From contig DATLFG010000030.1 of assembly GCA_035524955.1 (NCBI GenBank), forward strand, positions 33,524-97,523: a stretch of DNA of 64,000 nt, read 5' to 3'. The translations under genes were made by a program, and so were the position numbers. The notes under the pieces are model-generated. The model saw only the letters and a list, made by a program, of their open reading frames with translations. It was not told the DNA's origin and made no database searches. The DNA comes from CAMLFJ01 sp035524955 (GTDB lineage Bacteria > Methylomirabilota > Methylomirabilia > Rokubacteriales > CSP1-6). Below are positions 1-9,482 of the stretch, in pieces. Every line of letters begins with the position of its first letter. Positions within the stretch are counted from its first letter, which is position 1.

Positions 1-2
1 TC

Positions 3-188
3 CACGCGCACGTGGAGGCCGGCCTCGGCTGGGTCACCTGCACCGAGAACATCCTGTCCGAATCCCGCGGGAACATCTCGGTGACGTCGGTCCTCGCCAC
101 CAATATCTTCGAGCGCAGCGGCGGGGACTGGCTCCTCATCCACCACCACGCCTCCCACATCCTCACCGGCGCCCCGTCGGCGACCTGA
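3..188 (+). CDS. SnoaL/NTF2-like protein, C-terminal end (5' end outside window)
   Basis: Only the last 61 codons are present. The visible peptide has the closing beta strands of the SnoaL/NTF2-like fold: VEAGLGWVTCTEN, then SVTSVLATNIFER, then GDWLLIHHHAS, the usual end of small DUF4440/SnoaL_3 proteins in which a strand pair closes a conical pocket. The stop is TGA at 186-188. It converges on the leftward DUF2079 gene with a 19-base gap. Members of this fold are often of unknown substrate, so no reaction is assigned. Fold assignment is likely; function is unknown. Confidence 0.7.
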   Translation, partial: HAHVEAGLGWVTCTENILSESRGNISVTSVLATNIFERSGGDWLLIHHHASHILTGAPSAT

Positions 189-207
189 CGCGCGCCGGCG
201 CGGCGGC

Positions 208-1776
208 TCAGAGTCGCCGCAGGAGCAGGTGCGGGCCCCCCTGGGCGGCCACCGCGTAGCGACGCCCGACGCCCCCGGCCACGATGGTCACGCTGGCCCC
301 GTCGCGGACCAGCGTGACGCCCGGCAGGTTTCGCCACGGATAGGAGTCGAGATTCAGGAGCACGTAGTCACTCTTCTCGATGCCGACCGGGAAGACGAAG
401 ACGAGCGGCCGGAGGCTCAGGTGCGGCACGTAGGGGTCCTGCGCGGAGACCGCGGCGGCGGGCGGGACCCGCGACAGCACCCGGTAGGCCGCGCGCTGCT
501 CCGGGGCCGGCCAGAAGCGGGCGATCGCGAGGTTGTTCACGGTGCGCGAGGCGAGCGTGAGGCTCGCCACCGCCGCCACCACCAGCACCGCCGCCGGCCA
601 CGAGCCGGGCCGCCGCTTCGCGAGCCGCGCGTAGCCGCCGACCGCGGCCAGGACGAGGAAGGGCAGGACGAAGGCCTGGTACTGCGCCCGGAACCCGTAG
701 AGCACCCGGTCCGAGCTGAGCAGGTTCTGGGCGAGCGCGGGTAGCACCCCCACCAGATCCCATCCGCCCAGCAGCGGCAGGAAGGCGAGCGGGGCCAGCA
801 TCGCGGCCAGGTACACCGCGCGGCCGGCGGTGAGCAGCGTGCCCAGGGTGCGTAGCGGATGGAGGACCGCGTTCGTGACGATCTCGGTGAGCGAGCCGCC
901 GAGGTGCGCGTAGCGACCCAGATGGGAGTAGGGCTCGCCGCGGTAGGCCGGGATGATCCAGCGCACGTCCACCACCAGCACGGCCAGCGCCGCGGTGGCG
1001 GCGACGGCGCCCGCGAGCCAGCGCCGGTGGGCCGCCGCCATCCAGGCGCCGAGGCCGATCACCGGCAGCGCGGCGTCCTCCCGGCAGAGGAGCGTGAGCG
1101 CGGCGGGCAGGAGCGCCAGCCACGGGCGGCCCGCCTCCACCGCCCAGAAGGCGGCCAGGAGCAGCGGGATCGCGAGCGCGGCCGCGTGGAAGTCGCGCAC
1201 GTTGATCCCGTGCAGCGACGGGTTCACCAGGTAGAGCAGCGCGAACGCGGCGGCGGGACGCTCGTCGCCGAGCCGGGCCCGCGCCAGGCCGAACACCGCG
1301 ATGCCGCCCAGGGCCAGCGCCACCGACTGGGCCACCAGCAGGACCACCGGGCCCGGGACGATCCAGTAGGCGGGCACGAAGAGGTACATGATGGGCGAGA
1401 GGTGATCCCCCCACGCGTGCATCTCGGGCAGGCTCACGCGGGGGCCGGCGCCCCGCGCGAGGTTCCAGACGAGTTGGACGTAGTAGCCGAGATCGAGCGC
1501 GTGGGTCGCGAACGTGAAGTGGCGGGTGATCGTGACGAACGAGAACACGATCGCGTAGGCCGCCACCCCGATCAGGACGGCCCGTCGGGGCCGCACCGCG
1601 GGCACCGGACGCGGCGCCAGCAGCACGCGCAGCGCCACGAGGCCCAGGAGCACGAGGAAGAGGTGCTCGGGCCTCCAGGGCCAGTGCTCGCGGCGGCCCG
1701 ACCAGAAGACGAGCGCCAGGCCGAGCCCGGCGGCGGCCAGAACGGCCGCGCCGTCGAGCAGGCGGGCGACGATCAC
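208..1776 (-). CDS. DUF2079 polytopic membrane protein
   Basis: A hydrophobic protein of 522 residues with about ten or more predicted membrane segments, resembling the DUF2079 family of large bacterial and archaeal membrane proteins related to GT-C glycosyltransferases. Family-like stretches include HALDLGYYVQLVWN, HLSPIMYLFVPAYW and NPSLHGINVRDFHAAAL, with an acidic loop motif (CREDAALP) that in GT-C folds would lie near the active site. The start is GTG at 1776: it overlaps the TGA of the upstream glycosyltransferase as GTGA, which suggests translational coupling. It is the last gene of the leftward envelope operon. A role in moving or attaching lipid-linked sugars is an inference from neighbours; no substrate can be named. 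Confidence 0.8.
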   Translation of the reverse strand: MIVARLLDGAAVLAAAGLGLALVFWSGRREHWPWRPEHLFLVLLGLVALRVLLAPRPVPAVRPRRAVLIGVAAYAIVFSFVTITRHFTFATHALDLGYYVQLVWNLARGAGPRVSLPEMHAWGDHLSPIMYLFVPAYWIVPGPVVLLVAQSVALALGGIAVFGLARARLGDERPAAAFALLYLVNPSLHGINVRDFHAAALAIPLLLAAFWAVEAGRPWLALLPAALTLLCREDAALPVIGLGAWMAAAHRRWLAGAVAATAALAVLVVDVRWIIPAYRGEPYSHLGRYAHLGGSLTEIVTNAVLHPLRTLGTLLTAGRAVYLAAMLAPLAFLPLLGGWDLVGVLPALAQNLLSSDRVLYGFRAQYQAFVLPFLVLAAVGGYARLAKRRPGSWPAAVLVVAAVASLTLASRTVNNLAIARFWPAPEQRAAYRVLSRVPPAAAVSAQDPYVPHLSLRPLVFVFPVGIEKSDYVLLNLDSYPWRNLPGVTLVRDGASVTIVAGGVGRRYAVAAQGGPHLLLRRL

Positions 1777-2591
1777 CGGGCGCCGGCGGGCGGGGGCGAG
1801 CCGGGGCGGCCGAGGCGACTGTAGCGACCCGTGATGGACCCGAGCCGGCGGGAGCGCTTGATCCCGGTCCGGTGGAGCAGGTAGCGCGTGACCACCCAGA
1901 GGATCTTGAAGCCGTAGACGCACGAGGCGGAGAAGCCCGCCGAGGAGGCCTCCGGAAAATACCGGACCGGTACCGGGATCTCCGCGACGCGGAAGCCGGT
2001 GGCCACGACCTGGGCGATGATCTCCTGGTCGAAGACGAAGCCGTCGGAGTTCATGCGGAAGTTGACGGTGTCGAGCACGTCTCGGCTGAACGCACGGTAG
2101 CCCGTGTGGTACTCGGACAGGCGCAGGCCGAAGGCGGCGTTCTCCACTCCGGTCAGGAATCGGTTGGCCACGTACTTCCACCACGGCATTCCCTGCTCGA
2201 TCGCCGAGCCGCCGCCCGCGAGCCGCGAGCCCAGCACGAGATCGGCCTCCCCTCGCGCGATGGGCGCGATGATCTGGGGCACCAGGGTGGGATCGTACTG
2301 GTAGTCGGGATGGACCATCACCACGATGTCGGCGCCCGCCTTGAGGGCCTCGGTGTAGCAGGTCTTCTGGTTGGCGCCGTAGCCGTAGTTCTTGTCGTGG
2401 ACGAAGATCTCGAGACCGAGATCGCGCGCCACCTCGAGGGTGGCGTCGGTCGAGCCGTCGTCCACCAGGATGACGAGGTTGACGGTGTCCTTGGGCAGTT
2501 CCTCGTAGGTCATGCGGAGCGTCCGGCCCGCGTTGTAGGCGGGCATCACCACCACGATCTTCGGAGTGGCCGGCGAGGGAGGGCCGGCCAC
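1773..2591 (-). CDS. Family 2 glycosyltransferase, dolichyl-phosphate-mannose-synthase-like
   Basis: A 272-residue GT-A transferase. The N-terminus carries VVVMPAYNAGRTL, followed by the nucleotide-sugar aspartates in VDDGSTDAT and the metal-binding region MVHPDYQYDP (a variant of DxD in this subfamily). The domain fills residues 10-240; there is no long C-terminal membrane domain, so it resembles soluble or peripheral polyprenyl-phosphate sugar synthases that act on the inner membrane face. Start GTG at 2591 directly abuts the TAG of the methyltransferase gene. The next gene downstream is a GT-C-like membrane protein, so a lipid-linked sugar made here could feed that enzyme (inference). The nucleotide sugar is not predictable. 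Confidence 0.88.
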   Translation of the reverse strand: MAGPPSPATPKIVVVMPAYNAGRTLRMTYEELPKDTVNLVILVDDGSTDATLEVARDLGLEIFVHDKNYGYGANQKTCYTEALKAGADIVVMVHPDYQYDPTLVPQIIAPIARGEADLVLGSRLAGGGSAIEQGMPWWKYVANRFLTGVENAAFGLRLSEYHTGYRAFSRDVLDTVNFRMNSDGFVFDQEIIAQVVATGFRVAEIPVPVRYFPEASSAGFSASCVYGFKILWVVTRYLLHRTGIKRSRRLGSITGRYSRLGRPGSPPPAGAR

Positions 2592-3275
2592 CTAGCTCGT
2601 CCTCGCCCGGCAGACCGCGACGAACTGATAGGCCAGCCCGCCCGGCCATCCCTTCGCCGCTCCCGCGCTCAGCGCGTGCACGCGCGCGAGCCAGGGGCCG
2701 TGCCAGCGCGACGGCACCACCAGCGGCAGCGGGACGGGCGTGACCGCGACCTCGACCACGGCGAGCCCGGCGTCGCGCAGGAGCTCGAGCAACGTCCGCC
2801 GCGTGAAGAAGCGGAGGTGGGTGCGATCCAGGATGCCGCGATCCGCGTAGTCGAAGCGCCCGGCCAGGAGCGACAGGCGCACCCAGAGGTGGGCGACGTT
2901 GGGCACCGAGACGATCACGGTGCCCCCGGGGGTCAAGGTCTGGTCGAGGGCTTGCAGCACGGCCCGCGGATCGCTCAGGTGCTCGAGCACGTCGCCGTAG
3001 ACGATGGCGTCGAAGGGACCGTGCAGGAGGGGGCGCGCCGACTCCAGATCGGCCACCACCACCTCCTTGCAACGCCCGCGCGCGCGCGCGCCGAGCTCCG
3101 GGTCGCGCTCGAGCGCGGTCACGCTCCAGCCCTGGGCGGTGAGGCGCTCGGCCAGGAAGCCGTCGGCCGCGCCCACGTCCAGCGCTCGGCGGCCGCGGCC
3201 CTCTCCGAGTCGCGACAGGATGACCGAGTGGCTCGAGTGAGGGTCGTCCTTGAGCCGGTACGGAGAGGCGCTCAT
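2592..3275 (-). CDS. SAM-dependent class I methyltransferase
   Basis: A 227-residue methyltransferase of the Methyltransf_23/UbiE-like group. Motif I is RALDVGAADGFLAERL (around residue 30), the acidic end of beta 2 is TALERDPE, and motif IV region is DAIVYGDVLEHLSDP, followed by LTPGGTVIVSVPN. Such proteins in sugar operons often methylate glycans or lipid-linked sugars. Start ATG at 3275 lies two bases after the TGA of the upstream membrane protein; a GTG at 3281 would overlap it and is less likely. The stop abuts the next gene's GTG. The acceptor is unknown. Confidence 0.85.
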   Translation of the reverse strand: MSASPYRLKDDPHSSHSVILSRLGEGRGRRALDVGAADGFLAERLTAQGWSVTALERDPELGARARGRCKEVVVADLESARPLLHGPFDAIVYGDVLEHLSDPRAVLQALDQTLTPGGTVIVSVPNVAHLWVRLSLLAGRFDYADRGILDRTHLRFFTRRTLLELLRDAGLAVVEVAVTPVPLPLVVPSRWHGPWLARVHALSAGAAKGWPGGLAYQFVAVCRARTS

Positions 3276-3277
3276 GA

Positions 3278-3751
3278 TCACGGCCGCGGCGCCGGCGTGG
3301 CCAGCCACGCCTCCCAGGCCTCGTAGCGTGGAGCGTTGGCGAGCAGGAGGGCGAGCGACAGCGAGCCGAGAAGGTAGAAGTCGAGGACGAGCCCCCCCAG
3401 TATCACCAGGATGAAGCCGGCGAGCGCCGGAACCTCGGCGAGGCCTCCGACCGCCAGGGTGGCGAGGGTGAGCCGCGCGATCGCCCGTTGGCGCGTCTCG
3501 TCCGGGCGCCGCGTCAGGAGCGCGCGCCGCACTCCGGGCACCGCGACCGCCACGATCGCGCTCGTGATCCACGCCGCGTAGCGCACGAGGCTCACCTGCG
3601 GCGCGGGAAGGCTCGTGGCGCCCTCGGAGGGCGCGTGGCTCATCCGGAGCATGCCGGCGATCACCGCGTACATCACCAGGCTCGTGATGAGGCCGCCGGT
3701 GATGAGCGCGGCGGTCCGGTGCGCCTGACGGAGCTCGCTCGCGGCGTCCAT
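3278..3751 (-). CDS. Small four-helix membrane protein of unknown function
   Basis: A 157-residue protein with about four membrane helices: residues 16-34 (ALITGGLITSLVMYAVIAG), roughly 58-72, a pair near 95-115, and a C-terminal GLVLDFYLLGSLSLALLL segment. I do not recognise a named family. It has a purine-rich ribosome site (AGGGGG) immediately before ATG 3751 and a candidate extended -10 element just upstream (3770-3778), so it may begin its own transcript as well as being read through from the GT39 gene. Position between two glycosyltransferase genes suggests an accessory envelope role, but this is context only. Confidence 0.65.
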   Translation of the reverse strand: MDAASELRQAHRTAALITGGLITSLVMYAVIAGMLRMSHAPSEGATSLPAPQVSLVRYAAWITSAIVAVAVPGVRRALLTRRPDETRQRAIARLTLATLAVGGLAEVPALAGFILVILGGLVLDFYLLGSLSLALLLANAPRYEAWEAWLATPAPRP

Positions 3752-3769
3752 TCCCCCTTCTCCGAAGCC

Positions 3770-3778
3770 AGGATAGCA
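3770..3778 (-). promoter_or_regulatory. Candidate extended -10 promoter element (TGCTATCCT)
   Basis: On the minus strand TG-C-TATCCT lies 18 bases before ATG 3751. No good -35 is seen 16-18 bases upstream. The same nine-base form recurs before other genes in this window (48837-48845 and 48899-48907). Confidence 0.45.
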
Positions 3779-3788
3779 CCCACCGCGC

Positions 3789-5534
3789 TCACGGCCGATT
3801 GGAATAGAGCCGCCGGCTCCCCCCCTCGACCAGGAGATGAACGCGCCCGGCCGGCAGCTCGCGCACCACGCTCCGGATGGGTGTGGCCGCCGAGAGCAGG
3901 AAGACGCGCCGGTCCCCCGCCCAGGCGTGCGCCAGCGCGGCGGTGTTCCAGAACAGCGGCCGCGCCTCGGGAAACGTCGAGCCGAAGGCCAGGTTGGACT
4001 GCCGCCCGTTGACGATCTGCACGCGCCGATCCAGCCGCAGCAGCGCGGAGGCGCTGTTCTCGATCGCGCCCTCGTGGGCCAGCACGTCCGCGGGCCGGAT
4101 GCGGAACTGGATCGCGTCGGTCATCGGGCGCACCGAGCGGCTCTTGGCGAAGAGCGTGAGTCCCTCGACGGTGAGCGGCAGGAAGGCGATCATGGCGGCC
4201 AGCAGGGCGCCCAGGCCGAGAAGCGGGAGTCGCCGCCAGGCCGCGACCGCGAGCGCCGCCGTCGTGACCAGGAAGATGCCGGCGATCGGGCCGAAGAGCG
4301 GCCGGAACTGCGCCAGGAAGTCGGTGGTCACGGTGTGACCCTGTGCGGCCATGTTCCGCGCGGACACGTCGGCCAGCGCGACCGCCTCCGGGGAGACGCG
4401 CAGCCAGCCCAGCCAGCCGCCGACGGCCGCGCCGGCCACGACCGCCGTCGCGAGCAGCGCGGGCGCGAGCAGGCTGAAGGACCGCGGCGCGCCCGCCGGC
4501 CGCTCGATCGCCTCGTCCCAGACCTTGGCTACCAAGAGGGCCATCGCGGGAAACGCGGGCAGGCCGTAGTGCGGAAGCTTGAACGGCGAGAGGGCGAAGA
4601 CCCCCAGGATGCCGATCGTCCAGAGGGCGAGCAGCATCCAGACCCGCCCCTCCGGGGTGGTCCACGGCCGGCGCCGCACCACCCGCGCCGCCGCGAGCGG
4701 CAGCGCGAGCACCCAGGGAAAGAAGCCGAGCGCGGTGACGCCCAGGAACTCCAGTGTCGAGAGCGGCACGTCCTCGTCGGGGAAGACGCGCTGGCGCGCG
4801 ACGTTCAGCAGATGGTTGTCCACCACCATGTACCAGAGGAAGCCGCGGTACTGCGCCTCGACCAGCACGTGCCACGGCACCGCGATCACGATCAGGAGCA
4901 GGATCGCGGAGAGCGGCGCCCACTGCCGCCACGACCCGCCCTCGCGGGTGAGCCAGAGGAAGAGCGCCACGATGGCGAGCGGCCCCAGGGCGCCCAGGAA
5001 GTCCTTGGCCAGCACGGCCAGGCCCAGGCCGGCGTAGAAGAGCAGGAGCGGCCACCGGCCGCCGCCCAGGTAGGCCAGGATGAAGCCGTAGAGGCCGAGG
5101 AGGATGCAGGCGACGAAGAGCATGTCGGGCTTGACCATGCGGCCGAAGAGGAAGACCTCCAGGTTGGCCGCGACCATCAGGCCCGCGATGAGCCCCACGC
5201 GGGCCGAGGCCAGGCGGGCCCCGATGAGCGCGGTGAGCACGGCCACCGCGACCGCGGCGAGGGCGGAGACCAGTCGCGCCGCCGCCTCGGTCGGCCCGAG
5301 CCAGGCGAAGGCGGCGGCCATGAGCCAGTAGGGCAGCGGGGGCTTGTCGAAATAGGGCACGCCGTTGAGATGCGGCGTGATCCAGCCGGCGCCTCGCAGC
5401 ATCTCCCACGCGATCTCCGCGTGGATCCCCTCCGGCGGGTCGAGGAAGGGCGCGGCGCCGAGCCGCACCACGTACAGCGCGGCGGTGACGACCAGGACGG
5501 CGAGCGGGACGGTCAGCAGACGCGGGCGCGCCAG
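3789..5534 (-). CDS. GT39/ArnT-like polyprenyl-phosphate glycosyltransferase
   Basis: A GT-C membrane glycosyltransferase (PMT_2/ArnT group) that would move a sugar from a polyprenyl-phosphate carrier to an acceptor on the outer face of the inner membrane. The catalytic loop is visible as FLDPPEGIHAEIAWEM followed by YFDKPPLPYWL, matching the D-E and KPPLxYW signature of ArnT/PMT enzymes. About eleven membrane segments follow and a soluble C-terminal domain ends the protein. The first ordinary start is GTG 5471, but the frame stays open upstream and encodes a hydrophobic stretch (LLTVPLAVLVVTAALYVV) that looks like the first membrane helix. A CTG at 5534 preceded by GGTGAGG is the best candidate start. 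It follows cinA without a gap. Function likely; start uncertain. Confidence 0.82.
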   Translation of the reverse strand: MARPRLLTVPLAVLVVTAALYVVRLGAAPFLDPPEGIHAEIAWEMLRGAGWITPHLNGVPYFDKPPLPYWLMAAAFAWLGPTEAAARLVSALAAVAVAVLTALIGARLASARVGLIAGLMVAANLEVFLFGRMVKPDMLFVACILLGLYGFILAYLGGGRWPLLLFYAGLGLAVLAKDFLGALGPLAIVALFLWLTREGGSWRQWAPLSAILLLIVIAVPWHVLVEAQYRGFLWYMVVDNHLLNVARQRVFPDEDVPLSTLEFLGVTALGFFPWVLALPLAAARVVRRRPWTTPEGRVWMLLALWTIGILGVFALSPFKLPHYGLPAFPAMALLVAKVWDEAIERPAGAPRSFSLLAPALLATAVVAGAAVGGWLGWLRVSPEAVALADVSARNMAAQGHTVTTDFLAQFRPLFGPIAGIFLVTTAALAVAAWRRLPLLGLGALLAAMIAFLPLTVEGLTLFAKSRSVRPMTDAIQFRIRPADVLAHEGAIENSASALLRLDRRVQIVNGRQSNLAFGSTFPEARPLFWNTAALAHAWAGDRRVFLLSAATPIRSVVRELPAGRVHLLVEGGSRRLYSNRP

Positions 5535-5538
5535 GGCC

Positions 5539-6270
<732 letters not shown>

Positions 6271-6281
6271 GGGCGAGGCAC

Positions 6282-6290
6282 ATCGTAGCA
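6282..6290 (-). promoter_or_regulatory. Candidate extended -10 element for cinA (TGCTACGAT)
   Basis: Minus-strand TG-C-TACGAT ends 11 bases before the cinA ATG, giving a leader of only a few bases. It is back to back with the rightward element at 6303-6311. Confidence 0.45.
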
Positions 6291-6302
6291 CGCGAGGAGT
6301 TC

Positions 6303-6311
6303 TGATAGAAT
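6303..6311 (+). promoter_or_regulatory. Candidate extended -10 element for the SDR/uppP operon (TGATAGAAT)
   Basis: Plus-strand TG-A-TAGAAT. An ATG at 6310 overlaps this element, which argues for the downstream start at 6355 for the SDR gene. Confidence 0.5.
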
Positions 6312-6354
6312 GGGGCGCGCTCCGACGGGCGACTCCCTCGGTTCGAGGAATGCG

Positions 6355-7173
6355 ATGACCACCGACACCTCTCCGATCACGCTGCGCGGCTGGGCCCTGG
6401 TCCTGGGCGCCTCCTCCGGCTTCGGCGCCGCCACGAGCCTGGCGCTCGCGCGCGCAGGGCTCGACGTGTTCGGCGTCCACCTCGACCGCAAGTCCACCCT
6501 GCCCAACGTCGAGCGACTGGCCGCCGAGATCAGGAGCCTCGGGCGGGAGGCCCGCTTCTTCAACGTCAACGCCGCCGATGAGGACAAGCGCGCCGAGGTC
6601 GCGACCGAGATGGAGCGGGTGCTCCACGAGCGCAATCAGACGGGCCAGGTCCGGGTGATGCTGCACTCCCTCGCCTTCGGCACGCTCAAGCTCTTCGTGG
6701 CCGATCCGATGAAGGAAGCGGTGACCAAGGCCCAGATGGACATGACGCTCGACGTCATGTCCCACAGCCTCGTCTACTGGGCGCAGGAGCTGGTGGGGCG
6801 CGGGCTCATGGGGCGGGGCGGGCGGATCTACGCCATGACCTCGTCCGGGGGCGCGCGCGTGCTGCCCCATTACGGGCCGGTGTCCGCGGCCAAAGCCGCG
6901 CTCGAGTCGAACATCCGGCAGCTCGCGGCCGAGCTGGCCCCGCACGGCATCACCGCCAACTCGATCCGCGCCGGCGTGACCGCGACCCCCGCGGCTCAGA
7001 AGATCCCCAACTACGAGGAGTTCTCCCAGCAGGCGGCGCGGCGCAATCCGCATCGCCGCCTGACCACCACCGACGACGTGGCCCGCGCGATCGTCGTCCT
7101 GAGCCACCCCGATACGTACTGGATCACCGGCAACGTGATCGGGGTCGACGGCGGCGAAGAGATCGTGGGCTGA
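6355..7173 (+). CDS. SDR oxidoreductase, enoyl-ACP-reductase-like
   Basis: A 272-residue Rossmann protein. The cofactor loop is ALVLGASSGFGAATSLAL; VRVMLHSLAFGTLK resembles the conserved HSxAFA region of FabI/FabL enoyl-ACP reductases, and the catalytic Tyr and Lys are spaced Y-x6-K (YGPVSAAK) as in those enzymes rather than the Y-x3-K of ordinary SDRs. The protein ends with the usual ITGNVIGVDGGEEIVG. It may carry out the last reduction of fatty-acid elongation, using NAD(P)H. Start ATG 6355 is chosen for its GAGGAA ribosome site; an upstream ATG at 6310 falls inside the -10 element. uppP follows after seven bases. Confidence 0.78.
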   Translation: MTTDTSPITLRGWALVLGASSGFGAATSLALARAGLDVFGVHLDRKSTLPNVERLAAEIRSLGREARFFNVNAADEDKRAEVATEMERVLHERNQTGQVRVMLHSLAFGTLKLFVADPMKEAVTKAQMDMTLDVMSHSLVYWAQELVGRGLMGRGGRIYAMTSSGGARVLPHYGPVSAAKAALESNIRQLAAELAPHGITANSIRAGVTATPAAQKIPNYEEFSQQAARRNPHRRLTTTDDVARAIVVLSHPDTYWITGNVIGVDGGEEIVG

Positions 7174-7180
7174 CCGGCCG

Positions 7181-7969
7181 GTGCCCGCGTGGCTGGCCGT
7201 CACCATCCTGGGCGTCATCGAGGGCGTGACCGAGTTCCTGCCCATCTCCTCGACCGGGCACCTGCTCCTGGTGGAGAACGCGGGATGGGTCCCGCGACAG
7301 TCCGACCTCTTCAACATCGCGATCCAGTCCGGTGCGGCCCTCGCGGTGCTCCTGGCCTTCGGCGGCCGCCTGCGCGATCTGCTGGGACGCCTGCACGAGC
7401 CGGCGGCGCGGGCCTACCTGTGCAAGCTCGGGCTCGCCTTCGCGATCACCGGGATGGGCGGCCTCGCCATCAAGTGGATCGGCTTCGGGCTGCCGAAGGA
7501 GACGGCGCCGATCGCCTGGGCCACCCTGATCGGCGGGGTGGCGATCCTCGCGGTGGAATGGTCGCTGCGCGGTCGCCCGTCCGTCTCGCACGTGAGCTGG
7601 GCGATGGCGGTCGCGGTGGGGCTCGGGCAGCTCCTCGCCGCGGTCTTCCCCGGTACCTCGCGCTCGGCCGTCACGATCCTGATCATCATGCTGCTCGGCC
7701 TGAGCCGGCCCGTCGCGACCGAGTTCTCGTTCCTGGTCGGCGTGCCCACCCTGCTCGCCGCCGGCGGTCTCGAGGTGGCGCTGGTCCTCCGCCATCCGGT
7801 GGGCCCGCCGCCCGAATGGGGGCTCCTCGCACTGGGCGCCGCGGTCTCCGCGGTCACCGCCTTCACGGCGGTGCGGTGGCTGCTCCGCTGGATCCAGACG
7901 CACAGCTTCGTTCCGTTCGGGTGGTACCGGACGGCGATCGGTCTCGTCCTGCTGACCCGGCTCGGCTGA
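7181..7969 (+). CDS. uppP: Undecaprenyl-diphosphatase (BacA/UppP type)
   Basis: A 262-residue integral membrane enzyme that recycles undecaprenyl diphosphate to the monophosphate for cell-wall and glycan synthesis. Both signatures are intact: EGVTEFLPISSTGH (residues 14-27, catalytic Glu and Ser/His region) and PGTSRSAVTI near residue 155. Length and about eight membrane segments match the family. Start is GTG 7181, seven bases after the SDR stop. The gene sits beside, but divergent from, a sugar-lipid operon that would use the same carrier lipid. Confidence 0.95.
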   Translation: MPAWLAVTILGVIEGVTEFLPISSTGHLLLVENAGWVPRQSDLFNIAIQSGAALAVLLAFGGRLRDLLGRLHEPAARAYLCKLGLAFAITGMGGLAIKWIGFGLPKETAPIAWATLIGGVAILAVEWSLRGRPSVSHVSWAMAVAVGLGQLLAAVFPGTSRSAVTILIIMLLGLSRPVATEFSFLVGVPTLLAAGGLEVALVLRHPVGPPPEWGLLALGAAVSAVTAFTAVRWLLRWIQTHSFVPFGWYRTAIGLVLLTRLG

Positions 7970-7997
7970 GCCGGACCGACTGGAGGTAGTCGACGCG

Positions 7998-9476
7998 ATG
8001 GCGCACGACGTGGTGGTGATCGGCGGCGGCAATGCGGCTCTCTGCGCGGCGCTGGCCGCGCGCGAGGGCGGCGCCTCGGTGCTCATGCTGGAAAAGGCGC
8101 CGGAGTCCGAGCGGGGCGGCAACTCCTTCTTCACCGCGGGCGGCTTCCGCTTCGCCCACCAGGGCCTCGAGGATCTCCGGCGCGACGTCATCCCGGATCT
8201 GAGCGACGAGGAAGCGCGAAGCATCACGATTCCCGCGTACACGGAAGACCAGTACTACGACGACATCATGCGAGTGACCGAAGGCCGCTCCGATCTCGAC
8301 CTGGCCCAGCACCTGGTCCAGCGCTCGAAGCCCACCGTGATGTGGATGCGCACCCAGGGCATCCGCTGGATCCTCATGTTCAGCCGGCAGTCCTACAAGG
8401 TGGGCGACCGCCATCACTTCTGGGGCGGGCTCAACCTGGAAGCGGTAGGAGGTGGCCCGGGCCTGGTGGAGGCGCTCTTCGAGCGGGCGGCCCGGGTGGG
8501 CATCGAGGTCCGCTACGGGGTGGCCGGGCACAAGCTGATCCAGGACGGCTCCGGCCGCGTCACCGGGGTGGTGACGCGCGGCGCGGCGGGCGCGAGCGAG
8601 ATTCCCTGCCGCGGGGTGGTCATCGCCTCGGGTGGCTTCGAGGCCAACCCGGAGTGGCGCACGCGCTACCTCGGGCCCAACTGGGATCTGGCGCGGGTGC
8701 GCGGCACGCGCCACAACGTGGGCGAGGGCATCGCGATGGCGCTCGAGATCGGCGCGCAGGCCTACGGCCACTGGTCATCCTGTCACGCGGTGGCGTGGGA
8801 TCTCAACGCTCCCGCCTTCGGCGACCGGCGCGTGGGCGACATGTTCCAGAAGCACTCGTACCCGCTCGGGCTCATCGTCAACGTGAAGGGTGAGCGCTTC
8901 GTGGACGAGGGCGCCGACTTTCGCAACTACACCTATGCGAAGTACGGGCGCGAGATCCTGCGGCAGCCGCAGGAAGCCGCCTTCCAGATCTTCGACCAGA
9001 AGACGGTCGATCTGCTGCGCGAGGAGTACCGGATCCGCGAGATCACCAAGGCGGAGGCGGGCACCATCGAGGACCTGGCCAAGAAGCTCGAGGTGAACCC
9101 GGAGGGCCTCGCCCGCACGGTGCGCGACTTCAACGCGGCGGTGATGGATCAGGTCCCGTTCAACCCGGCGGTACTCGACGGCCGCGGGACCCAGGGGATC
9201 ACGCCGCCCAAGTCCAACTGGGCGCAGCGGCTCGACACCCCGCCCTACGTGGGCTTCGGCGTGACGTGCGGCATCACGTTCACCTTCGGCGGCCTCCGCG
9301 TGGACACGCGCGCCCAGGTGCTCGACACCTGGGACCGGCCCATCCCGGGCCTCTACGCGGCGGGCGAGCTGGTGGGTGGGCTCTTCTACCACAACTACCC
9401 CGGCGGCACCGGCCTCATGTCGGGCGCCGTCTTCGGCAAGACCGCGGGAGACTCCGCCTCCGCCGACCTCAAGTAG
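7998..9476 (+). CDS. FAD-dependent dehydrogenase, TcuA/fumarate-reductase flavoprotein family
   Basis: A 492-residue flavoprotein of the fumarate reductase/succinate dehydrogenase family, closest in layout to tricarballylate dehydrogenase TcuA. The FAD-binding start is VVVIGGGNAALCAALAA, followed by RGGNSFFTAGGFRF; a C-terminal FAD contact is seen in PIPGLYAAGELVGG and YPGGTGLMSGAVFG. TcuA oxidises tricarballylate to cis-aconitate in known cases, but no TcuB partner or citrate-type transporter is adjacent, so the substrate is open; other members act on steroids or 3-oxo acids. Start ATG 7998 lies 28 bases after uppP with a GGAGG site. It ends just before a long inverted repeat. Confidence 0.82.
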   Translation: MAHDVVVIGGGNAALCAALAAREGGASVLMLEKAPESERGGNSFFTAGGFRFAHQGLEDLRRDVIPDLSDEEARSITIPAYTEDQYYDDIMRVTEGRSDLDLAQHLVQRSKPTVMWMRTQGIRWILMFSRQSYKVGDRHHFWGGLNLEAVGGGPGLVEALFERAARVGIEVRYGVAGHKLIQDGSGRVTGVVTRGAAGASEIPCRGVVIASGGFEANPEWRTRYLGPNWDLARVRGTRHNVGEGIAMALEIGAQAYGHWSSCHAVAWDLNAPAFGDRRVGDMFQKHSYPLGLIVNVKGERFVDEGADFRNYTYAKYGREILRQPQEAAFQIFDQKTVDLLREEYRIREITKAEAGTIEDLAKKLEVNPEGLARTVRDFNAAVMDQVPFNPAVLDGRGTQGITPPKSNWAQRLDTPPYVGFGVTCGITFTFGGLRVDTRAQVLDTWDRPIPGLYAAGELVGGLFYHNYPGGTGLMSGAVFGKTAGDSASADLK

Positions 9477-9482
9477 CAGAAA